40,516 bases of DNA from UBA6183 sp034676125. Lineage in GTDB: Bacteria > Bacteroidota > Bacteroidia > UKL13-3. Shown piece after piece: positions 33,671-40,516 of this stretch (position 1 is its first letter; every line of letters starts with the position of its first letter). The stretch spans positions 1-40,516 of the forward strand of contig JAUCCO010000014.1 of assembly GCA_034676125.1 (NCBI GenBank). Reading direction: 5' to 3'. Under the pieces are notes generated by a model, which had not been told where the DNA came from, did not search any database, and worked only from the letters and a program-made list of their open reading frames with translations. A program made the position numbers and the translations under genes.

Positions 33671-34630
33671 TTAATTAACAACTAGTTTTTTTACACCAAG
33701 CATTAAATCGCCATTGTAAACCTGCATAAAATAAATGCCACTATTTTTTAAGTTAATGGTTTGGGTTGATGCAGGATTAATATCGGTTTTTGTTAAAATA
33801 ACTTTACCCGTAATATCAGTAATTATTATTTTATTAAATGCGTTTATTGAAGGCACTTTTACCATAAAGTTTCCATTAGATGGATTTGGCCAAACACTTA
33901 CATCAATGTTATTGTTAGCTTCTTTAATTCCAGTTACGATAGTTCCTGGCTTAAACACATTGTCTCTAAAATTAAATAATAATTTTTGTGCTTCATCAGC
34001 TTCGCCATGCGAAATTAAATTTTGCGTAACATCAATATCTTTAATAGCTTTAGTGTAATCAGCATCAATTGCAATTACCCATTTTCCATTAAATTCTGTT
34101 GCGGTTTTATTTACTGTAGTTGCAAAATAATTTACGTTTCCAAGTGCATGAATTTCGTAAGTACTAATCATACCTACACCTGCTACACCTTCCATGGCTA
34201 CAAAACGATAGCCCGATTGCCAGCCCCAATGCATTGATGGAGATTTAGGAGCTAGAGGATGGTTTGCTGGCCATAAACTTGGGTCTGCGTTATTGTTTAG
34301 CATATCAACTCCAATGTGAAAAGTAATACCTTCAATATTGGTAATATTAAAATTACCTAAATCAATATCTGTATTGCTACCAGCATCAACCAAAACATAT
34401 AAATTTGGAATTGCGGTATGTTGTCCGCTGTCGTGGTTAATAATAATGCCTGATAGATAATACTCTAAACGTGTAGCATTAAACTCGTTGTTTAAATTAT
34501 TACTGGATTTTAGATTGAATGCAAATGGAGTTGCACCTAAAAAGTGATTAATACGTAGCACGACATTTTTTTGCGCTTTTGTGTTAATAAACATGGCAAT
34601 TACAGCCAATGTAAGGAATAGTTTTTTCAT
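33671..34630 (-). CDS. MbnP family copper-binding protein with type A T9SS signal
   Basis: The 319-aa protein has a signal peptide (to about residue 19, NTKAQ) and an MbnP-like domain: LRINHFLGATPF, RLEYYLSGI, ITFHIGVDMLNNNADPSLWP, the key block MHWGWQSGYRF (133-143), and FNGKWVIAIDADY. The C-terminal type A sorting domain (about 245-319) has WPNPSNGNF, ITDITGKVI and SGIYFMQVYNG. In methanotrophs MbnP binds copper after the diheme enzyme MbnH converts a Trp to kynurenine; the Trp-rich block here is the matching place. The sorting signal means this version is sent to the cell surface or outside. Operon: HYC_CC_PP - MbnP - diheme - diheme. Confidence 0.9.
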   Translation of the reverse strand: MKKLFLTLAVIAMFINTKAQKNVVLRINHFLGATPFAFNLKSSNNLNNEFNATRLEYYLSGIIINHDSGQHTAIPNLYVLVDAGSNTDIDLGNFNITNIEGITFHIGVDMLNNNADPSLWPANHPLAPKSPSMHWGWQSGYRFVAMEGVAGVGMISTYEIHALGNVNYFATTVNKTATEFNGKWVIAIDADYTKAIKDIDVTQNLISHGEADEAQKLLFNFRDNVFKPGTIVTGIKEANNNIDVSVWPNPSNGNFMVKVPSINAFNKIIITDITGKVILTKTDINPASTQTINLKNSGIYFMQVYNGDLMLGVKKLVVN

Positions 34631-34750
34631 AAAATTTTGTAAATAAATTAATTAATAGGGCATAGGCAATACACAGCATGCTTATGCGAAAAAATTGAAA
34701 TAAATTATTGACTAATAACTTAATTATTAGCAAGTAAATAGATGGTTTTT

Positions 34751-35143
34751 CTAAATTAAATAAGTGCAATTGCGCACATAAATCCTTCGGTTTACTAAAT
34801 CAGGTGGTGGTAGGTTGTTACCAATTATTGCTGTTGTTTTAGGTAACAGTATGGCCTGATAAACATTGGTGAAGTAAACAGGAAGTTGTAATCCCCAAGG
34901 TGCAGTGATAAAAGCCTGTAAGGCCGAGTTACGTTGTTCGTGTTTTAGCTTAATAAATGCTGTTTTGTCTTTACAACAATCGGGTTTCATTTTTTTTGTA
35001 CCACAAGCACACTTATGCGTTGTTTGCTCAAAATTAACCGAAACCCAAGTGATATTTTCGCCACAATAGTGCGCAGAAACTGTAATGCCTATTGCAGGAA
35101 TTAAGTAAACTAACAACACCAATATTAAAGCGATTTTTTTCAT
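34751..35143 (-). CDS. HYC_CC_PP family envelope protein
   Basis: The 130-aa protein has a signal peptide (to about 24), then HYCGENITWVSV (His25-Cys27), CACGTKK (45-51), CCKD (56-59) and a late LPPPDL (111-116), the three motifs that give the HYC_CC_PP family its name. The His/Cys clusters look like a metal site, probably copper; that is inference. It is the first gene before the MbnP-diheme cluster, 120 nt upstream, on the same strand. A possible -7 box TATATTCG lies shortly upstream on the minus strand. Confidence 0.88.
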   Translation of the reverse strand: MKKIALILVLLVYLIPAIGITVSAHYCGENITWVSVNFEQTTHKCACGTKKMKPDCCKDKTAFIKLKHEQRNSALQAFITAPWGLQLPVYFTNVYQAILLPKTTAIIGNNLPPPDLVNRRIYVRNCTYLI

Positions 35144-35191
35144 TCTTACTATTTAATATAAAAAACGAATATAACCTAATATTGTTTAGTT

Positions 35192-36145
35192 TTAAAAAAT
35201 TTTACTAGCTATTGCTTTAGTGGTTTCACTTAATCCCATAGTATAATAGTGCAAAACAGGCACAGCCGCTGCTTTAAGTTCTTTAGATTGTTGAATGGCC
35301 CATTCAATACCAACTTGTTTTACCGCTTTGTCATCCTTGCAGTTTTCTACAGCGGTAACTAAATCTTCTGGTAAATCTATGTGAAAAATTTTAGGTAAAG
35401 CCACCAATTGTTTTTTAGTTGCCAATGGTTTTATACCTGGTATAATTGGTACATTAATGCCCATCTCGCGGCATTTTTTTACAAAGGCAAAAAACTTACT
35501 GTTATCAAAAAACATTTGCGTAACAATGTAATCAGCTCCCGCATCTACTTTTTGTTTAAGCCATTTTAAGTCGTTGCTCATATTTGGCGCTTCAAAATGT
35601 TTTTCTGGGTAACCGCTTACTCCAATACAGAAATTTGTTGGTGTAGCATTTTCAAGCTCTTCATCCAAATACCTTCCGTGGTTCATGTTTACCACTTGGT
35701 TTATAAGTTCAATGCTGTCTTTATTGCCATCAGGTTCTGGAATAAAGTTTGCCTCGTTTTTAATACAATCACCTCGCAATGCCAACACATTTTGTATACC
35801 CAAAAAGTTTAAATCTATAAGTGCGTTTTCAGTTTCTTCTTTGCTAAAACCACCACAAATTAAATGTGGCACAGCTTGAATTTTATAACGGTTCATTAAA
35901 GCAGCACAAATGGCTACAGTTCCTGGGCGCTTGCGCGTAAACACTTTATCAAAACCACCATCTTTACGTTTGCGTAAAATAAACTCTTCGCGATGATAAG
36001 TTACATCAATAAAAGCAGGTTTAAATTCTATTAATGGGTCAATTCCATTATATAAACTTTTAATGTCTTTTCCTTTTAAAGGCGGTAATATTTCTATCGA
36101 AAATAAAGTTTCTTTGGCTTCGCTTATAATTTCAGTCAGTTTCAT
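35192..36145 (-). CDS. metF: Methylenetetrahydrofolate reductase
   Basis: The 317-aa protein is a typical MetF barrel: FSIEILPPLKG (16-26), DVTYHREE, VPHLICGGFSKEE, LALRGDCIKNE (the FAD/folate-side strand), ADYIVTQMFFDNSKFFAFV and VPIIPGIKPLATKKQL. It reduces 5,10-methylene-THF to 5-methyl-THF for methionine synthesis, with FAD and NAD(P)H in the cytoplasm. The length is standard. No metH/metE is in the window. A -7 box is found at 36165-36172. Confidence 0.96.
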   Translation of the reverse strand: MKLTEIISEAKETLFSIEILPPLKGKDIKSLYNGIDPLIEFKPAFIDVTYHREEFILRKRKDGGFDKVFTRKRPGTVAICAALMNRYKIQAVPHLICGGFSKEETENALIDLNFLGIQNVLALRGDCIKNEANFIPEPDGNKDSIELINQVVNMNHGRYLDEELENATPTNFCIGVSGYPEKHFEAPNMSNDLKWLKQKVDAGADYIVTQMFFDNSKFFAFVKKCREMGINVPIIPGIKPLATKKQLVALPKIFHIDLPEDLVTAVENCKDDKAVKQVGIEWAIQQSKELKAAAVPVLHYYTMGLSETTKAIASKIF

Positions 36146-36164
36146 GATTTTAATCCGTTATCGG

Positions 36165-36172
36165 CAAAAGTA
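36165..36172 (-). promoter_or_regulatory. -7 box of metF
   Basis: On the minus strand TACTTTTG is a perfect TAnnTTTG match, 19 nt before the ATG. No TTG is found at the -33 position, so the promoter may need an activator. No SAM riboswitch was recognised in the short leader. Confidence 0.45.
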
Positions 36173-36206
36173 TAAGATTAAGCCTAATAACATAACCTTA
36201 ACTGGT

Positions 36207-38600
36207 TTATTTTTTAATAAGCCTTTTAACAATTAACTCGTCTAGCTCAGTATTAACCTGAAGTAAGTATATGCCAGGGGCAAGGTCAGAAATGTTACAA
36301 GGCAACTCGTGTGTGCCTGCGCTTAGCATTTTACCATTAGTAATAGTTTTAACTATTTTTCCTTCAATATTGGTAATGTGTATTGAAAACTTGCGAAGTT
36401 CTCCAGTCTCAACTTTAATGATAAGTTGTTGCTCTGCGGGATTTGGATGTATGTTAACCTCATAAAGTATTTTAACCGCATCACATGTTTCAAAATATTG
36501 GCAATTTATACCTTGTTTGTTGTTGGTTATAATATCAGCCTCGCGTTTAATTGCTTGGGCTATATTAGCTGGTAGTAAATTTATAAGGTTTGGGTCTGGT
36601 TTATACCAAGCTATTATACTTAAGTCTTTTATTGTTGGATGTTTTATTGCAATTGGTAACAACGTGTTTATTTGTGCGGCAAGAGCTTCTTTGGCTTTAA
36701 TCTTGGCTATTAAGTAGGGTTGATAGTCTTTTGGTGAAGGATGATGTGAATTCATGAAATTAAGCTCCTCTGAAGTCATAAATTTTTCTGTTTCTAACTC
36801 GTATTGGCGCCAAGTAATTCCATCAGCATTTGTAATTAAAACGGGGGTGATTTGAAGGTTCGCATCTAGGTTTATATTAACCTGTCTGTTGGTGGTATCT
36901 AAGCTAAAAACGGATGAGTCTGCACTGTTAATCGGTTTAAAATTAAATCCGTTAAGTTCGCTAATGCTTTCCTTGTTGTTGTATATCGAATAAATGTTTC
37001 TAGGACCATTTACGTATACAGGTACTTTTATACCATTGTTTTGATAGGTTATATTTAGTTTAGCAAGCTCGCTTTCGTTTAATCTCACCAACCTTGATTT
37101 TTCTAATTTAAAATTATCTGAAACCTGGTGATTACTGATTACATCTAACACAAAGTCGCTCGGGCTAAACCACATTAATAAGTCTGGTAAAACTTCTACT
37201 GGAATAAGTTCGTCAAACTCCTTTAAAAAACGTTCGTGATTTCGCTGAAATGATTGGTTATAACTTAGGTCATCATTATTTATATAAAAGTATCTTATCA
37301 CTTCTAATTTGTTAGTAGTTAATGCTATTGGTTTAATTAGTGTATCGGAGTGTTTAATGTTCGCCATTTGAATTGTTTTGGCATAGCTTTTTGTACCTTG
37401 CGTGTATTTAAATCGGATGTGATGCGCAATTCCATTGTCGATTACAATTCCTTTAAAAACAAACTTGTTCTTATTTACTTTTAAGTGCAATAAATTAAAA
37501 CCAGCCTTATCTAACTTTATAATTCTTTTGTTTAGTTCTGTAACCTTATCATTACTTAATTGCGCACTTAAATTTTTGTTTGTGCCGTTGTGTTTATATC
37601 CAGCAATATGCTTCCAATAGTTAGCCATGTTTGTTGTATCTAACCTGGGTTGTAGCTTATTTTTTGCTTCAGCTGGTAACGCATTAATAAATGCTTGTTC
37701 GCACTTAAACCAAAAAATAAGGTTATTATCGGTTTGATATTTTCTGTTTTCTTTGGCTAAGGTTTGCACACGCACGGGTATAAAATAGGGTTTAACTTCC
37801 TTATCGAAATTATGAATCGAAATTTTACGATTGAAATAAGACTCAGTGTAAACAACACTAGTGTCTTTGCCTGATTTTATCTCTATAAACGAACACCAAA
37901 ATGGCAAGTTGTTTTCTGTTAATTTAACCAATGGCAGACTTCCACCTTGTGTAATATGCATTCCGCCCGACTCTATAATTTTTAAACTGAAATATAACTT
38001 ACCCTTTACTTCGGGTTTATTCGATTCTCTTTTTGAAGCACTAATAACAGAGTCTACTATGTTTTTATAACTCAACACATTTCCATCAGTAATTATTCCC
38101 AATTTGGCCAATTCTTCATTTGTTAAAATTAGTTCTCCGTTCTCATTAAAATATTCACGCGTTGGGTTTTGTGGTGTAGGGTAAATAATATCGTTTTTTG
38201 GCTTAAACCAATTTTCTACTTCATTAATAGATTGATTTGTTTGGTTTATGCTGTTTGTTGTAGTTCCAACAATCTGTTGTGTTTTCTTTTTGTTTTTTTG
38301 GTTTGATGCAGGTTTATCATCCAAAACTTTTGCAGGAGTTGGTTGTGGTTTTGTTTGTATAATTTGTTGCTTTTGGGATGCGGCATCGACAATTTGATTA
38401 GTAACATTACTTGTGCTCCACATTAACCAAATGCCTATAATAACTACCGAAAGTGTGCTCATAAAAATAATGGGTTTAAAGTTAAAAAAGCGATTTTTTA
38501 CAACGCTTTTAGCATTTAATAAGTGCTCAATCTCTTTCAGTTTAATTATGGGCACTTGCTGTTTGGCGACATTCAAATAATCTTGTAAATCCTTATTCAT
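36207..38600 (-). CDS. Membrane-anchored putative anti-sigma protein with C-terminal T9SS type A sorting domain
   Basis: The 797-aa protein has a cytoplasmic-looking N-terminus of about 43 residues, one membrane helix (about 44-61, IIFMSTLSVVIIGIWLMW), a Lys/Pro/Gln-rich linker, and a long extracytoplasmic part. The last 80 residues are a T9SS type A sorting domain (IHPNPAEQQLIIKV, ITNIEGKIVKTI, LAPGIYLLQV). Internal motifs repeat: NEELAKLGI / ESELAKLNI (near 158 and 507), and WFKCEQAFINALPAEA / WYKPDPNLINLLPANI (near 298 and 663). The start overlaps the stop of the ECF sigma gene by 8 nt. This position plus the topology suggests an anti-sigma or signal-relay role; no known anti-sigma domain is evident. 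A sorting domain on a protein with no cleavable signal peptide is odd. Confidence 0.8.
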   Translation of the reverse strand: MNKDLQDYLNVAKQQVPIIKLKEIEHLLNAKSVVKNRFFNFKPIIFMSTLSVVIIGIWLMWSTSNVTNQIVDAASQKQQIIQTKPQPTPAKVLDDKPASNQKNKKKTQQIVGTTTNSINQTNQSINEVENWFKPKNDIIYPTPQNPTREYFNENGELILTNEELAKLGIITDGNVLSYKNIVDSVISASKRESNKPEVKGKLYFSLKIIESGGMHITQGGSLPLVKLTENNLPFWCSFIEIKSGKDTSVVYTESYFNRKISIHNFDKEVKPYFIPVRVQTLAKENRKYQTDNNLIFWFKCEQAFINALPAEAKNKLQPRLDTTNMANYWKHIAGYKHNGTNKNLSAQLSNDKVTELNKRIIKLDKAGFNLLHLKVNKNKFVFKGIVIDNGIAHHIRFKYTQGTKSYAKTIQMANIKHSDTLIKPIALTTNKLEVIRYFYINNDDLSYNQSFQRNHERFLKEFDELIPVEVLPDLLMWFSPSDFVLDVISNHQVSDNFKLEKSRLVRLNESELAKLNITYQNNGIKVPVYVNGPRNIYSIYNNKESISELNGFNFKPINSADSSVFSLDTTNRQVNINLDANLQITPVLITNADGITWRQYELETEKFMTSEELNFMNSHHPSPKDYQPYLIAKIKAKEALAAQINTLLPIAIKHPTIKDLSIIAWYKPDPNLINLLPANIAQAIKREADIITNNKQGINCQYFETCDAVKILYEVNIHPNPAEQQLIIKVETGELRKFSIHITNIEGKIVKTITNGKMLSAGTHELPCNISDLAPGIYLLQVNTELDELIVKRLIKK

Positions 38601-39135
38601 ACCAAACTCCTTTCAATTGATTAATTGTACCTGATGTTTCTGTTTTAAGTAAGTTGTTCAAAGTAATTCTGGCTCGGTGTATATTGCTTTTTACACCACC
38701 AATACTTGTTTTTTGTAAAGCTGCAATTTGTTCCATAGTTAGTCCACTTATTTCAAACCAAACCAATGCATCTCGTTGTTTGTTAGGTAATTTTTGTAAA
38801 GCTTTATTTAACTCATAAAGCAATAGTTGGTTTTCGGTATTGGTATTGTCTGTTATTTGTTCTGCTTTTTGCATATCAAACCAACCCCAAAATTTCTTTC
38901 GTCTAATTTTTGTATTTACAATATTTGATGCCACACTAAATAAATAACTTAAAAAAGCAGCCTCATCTTTAATGGTTTCTAAGTTTTCAAAAGCTATTAA
39001 AATAGTATCGCTCACCACATCTTTAGCATCCTCCTTATCCCAAACCAAAGTTTGCACAAAACGACACAGCCTTGCATTTAATGGCTGGTATAATTCCATA
39101 AACCGTTGTTGTTTGTTTGGGTTTGTTCCGCTCAA
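38593..39135 (-). CDS. ECF-family RNA polymerase sigma factor
   Basis: The 180-aa protein has sigma region 2 (about 10-78: LYQPLNARLCRFVQTLVWDKEDAKDVVSDTILIAFENL) and region 4 (about 108-160: LNKALQKLPNKQRDALVWFEISGLTMEQIAALQKTSIGGVKSNIHRARITL), with no regions 1 or 3. It should direct RNA polymerase to a small regulon in response to an envelope signal. The gene ends in an ATGAATAA overlap with the membrane protein at 36207-38600, likely its regulator. There is no TonB receptor or FecR-type partner next to it. The promoter was not resolved. Confidence 0.93.
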   Translation of the reverse strand: MSGTNPNKQQRFMELYQPLNARLCRFVQTLVWDKEDAKDVVSDTILIAFENLETIKDEAAFLSYLFSVASNIVNTKIRRKKFWGWFDMQKAEQITDNTNTENQLLLYELNKALQKLPNKQRDALVWFEISGLTMEQIAALQKTSIGGVKSNIHRARITLNNLLKTETSGTINQLKGVWYE

Positions 39136-39395
39136 TTTATTAGTGGTTGTTCTGTCAGTAGGTTGTTTAAATAAGCAAAAAGTTTCAAGTCCTTCTTTAT
39201 TGATTTCGTAAGTTTCTATATATCAGATTGAAATATTTATAACGCTGTTCTTATTCAAGTGGTTATTCACACCTTGTTAACTGCCAAAGTGCCTTTAAAT
39301 ATTGGGTTGGCTTTATTTATGTAAAAAAGCCACCGTTGCACCATAAATTTTATTATTTTTACCGCCCTTAAAAAAGCACAGACAAAACAACACAG

Positions 39396-40516
39396 ATGAT
39401 AGAGTCTATATTCAAAACCATTGCAAAGGTCTTTGGTAGTAAATCAGAACGAGATTTAAAAACAATTATCCCAGTAGTTAAACAAATTAATGTTATTTAT
39501 GAGGAGTTGCGCGGTATAAGTAATGATGAATTACGTGGTAAAACAGCCGAATTTAAAACTACCATTGCCGATTATTTAAAAGAAATAGATACCGAAATTG
39601 AAACATTAAAAGCTGAGGCCGAGGCTGTAAAAACAGATATGTTTGTTAAGGAAGAGTTGTTTCGTTCGCTTGATAAACTTAAAAAGAAACGTGATGAAGA
39701 GCTTGAAACAGTATTAAACGAAATTTTACCTGAAGCATTTGCGGTAGTTAAAGAAACTGCCCGCAGGTTAAGCGAAGATAAAGAGTTGGTAGTAACTGCT
39801 ACTGATTATGATAAAGAATTAGCTGCTTACACGCGTGTTAAAAAACCTGTTAAAATATCAGGCGATAAAGCCATTTGGAGTAATACATGGGAAGCCGCTG
39901 GTAGCACTGTAGTTTGGAATATGGTACATTATGATGTGCAGCTAATTGGTGGTATGGTTTTGCATCAAGGTAAAATTGCTGAGATGGCAACTGGTGAGGG
40001 TAAAACTTTAGTATCTACTTTACCTGCATACTTAAATGCACTTGCTGGTTTAGGTGTACACATTGTTACCGTTAACGATTATTTGGCACGAAGAGATTGC
40101 GAGTGGAATGGCCCTTTATTTGAGTTTCATGGATTAAGAGTGGAGTGTATAGATTACCATCAACCCAACTCTGCCGAGAGACGTAAAGCCTATAAAGCAG
40201 ATTTAATTTACGGTACAAATAACGAGTTTGGTTTTGATTATTTGCGTGATAACATGTCGCGCGATTTAGCAGAATTAGTTCAAGGCAAACATCATTTTGC
40301 TATGGTTGATGAGGTGGATAGTGTGTTAATTGATGATGCACGTACGCCTTTAATTATTAGTGGTCCGGTGCCTAAAGGCGATGATCAACAATTTCATATA
40401 TTAAAACCTAGGATAGAAAAAATTGTAAATGCACAAAAAGCATTTGTTAATACTGCTTTAAACGAGGCTAAAAAATTAATAGCTGCCGGTAACGAAAAAG
40501 ATGGTGGTTTTAGACT
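39396..40516 (+). CDS. secA: Preprotein translocase ATPase SecA, 5' part
   Basis: I translated this by hand from the ATG at 39396; the gene runs off the window after 373 codons. It has the SecA start FKTIAKVFGSKSERDLK, the GISNDELRGKTAEFK block, Walker A MATGEGKTLVSTLPAYLNAL, VHIVTVNDYLARRD, YGTNNEFGFDYLRDNM and the DEAD-box Walker B region VDEVDSVLIDDARTPLIISG. SecA drives Sec export across the inner membrane, and so feeds the Sec-dependent T9SS cargo in this window. A longer insertion (about residues 70-105, EIETLKAEAEAVKT) is typical of Bacteroidota SecA. It is divergent from the ECF sigma gene across a 260-bp gap in which I see only a weak hairpin (39309-39331). Confidence 0.96.
   Translation, partial: MIESIFKTIAKVFGSKSERDLKTIIPVVKQINVIYEELRGISNDELRGKTAEFKTTIADYLKEIDTEIETLKAEAEAVKTDMFVKEELFRSLDKLKKKRDEELETVLNEILPEAFAVVKETARRLSEDKELVVTATDYDKELAAYTRVKKPVKISGDKAIWSNTWEAAGSTVVWNMVHYDVQLIGGMVLHQGKIAEMATGEGKTLVSTLPAYLNALAGLGVHIVTVNDYLARRDCEWNGPLFEFHGLRVECIDYHQPNSAERRKAYKADLIYGTNNEFGFDYLRDNMSRDLAELVQGKHHFAMVDEVDSVLIDDARTPLIISGPVPKGDDQQFHILKPRIEKIVNAQKAFVNTALNEAKKLIAAGNEKDGGFR

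Noticed and set aside
39309..39331. GGCTTT...AAAGCC inverted repeat between the ECF sigma gene and secA
   Set aside because: It is a six-bp stem without a proper T-run, at the 5' side of both divergent genes; too weak to name.
1..40516. tRNA, rRNA, CRISPR array, insertion sequence, origin
   Set aside because: I looked for cloverleaf-type TTCGA segments, regularly spaced repeats, transposase motifs and DnaA-box clusters and found nothing convincing. This was by eye, so short RNAs could be missed.

Overview
The window is AT-rich, gene-dense DNA from a member of the Bacteroidota. The evidence is type IX secretion (T9SS) sorting domains on several proteins, a PorP/SprF protein, a PorE-like OmpA protein, HYC_CC_PP and MbnP proteins, and promoters with the Bacteroidota -33 TTG / -7 TAnnTTTG pattern in place of Shine-Dalgarno-driven starts. 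I cannot place it below class level; a chitinophagal or sphingobacterial lineage is plausible. No rRNA, tRNA, CRISPR array, transposase or integrase was seen, so this looks like ordinary chromosome.

Layout. 1-1887 (minus) is lemA followed by two TPM-domain genes, the last cut by the window edge. 2032-3102 is a family 9 glycosyltransferase. 3618-7628 is a stress-type island: an AraC-type regulator, a cupin with a coupled 61-aa gene, small proteins, two related coiled-coil envelope proteins, a YtxH protein and a PPK2 polyphosphate kinase. Two genes there share an exactly spaced composite promoter motif. 8080-14798 is a surface/secretion operon: a 1264-aa ice-binding-like/Ig-repeat adhesin with a type B T9SS signal, PorP/SprF, and a TPR/propeller/OmpA protein. 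14868-18073 (minus) holds a Ycf48-like propeller, a GT4 glycosyltransferase and a methyltransferase. 18113-23823 holds housekeeping genes (hpt, ppx/gppA, maf, rlmH, clpC) plus a TIGR03643/DUF2256 pair.

24032-26728 holds msrA, a redoxin-like protein and a c-heme/PHM-like copper monooxygenase homologue that keeps all six copper ligands. 26874-27493 is rplU-rpmA. 27653-31544 holds small hypothetical genes, an NtrC-like regulator with a wrecked ATPase domain, a holin-like membrane protein and a nucleoid-associated protein. 31547-35143 (minus) is a copper/diheme cluster: HYC_CC_PP protein, T9SS-tagged MbnP, and two MauG/MbnH-type diheme proteins. It is followed by metF, an ECF sigma factor overlapping a membrane-anchored protein that carries a T9SS sorting domain, and the 5' part of secA.

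The most interesting points are the duplicated promoter architecture in the stress island, the copper/kynurenine-type cluster beside a second copper-enzyme locus, the T9SS domain on a putative anti-sigma protein, and the degenerate sigma-54 activator.
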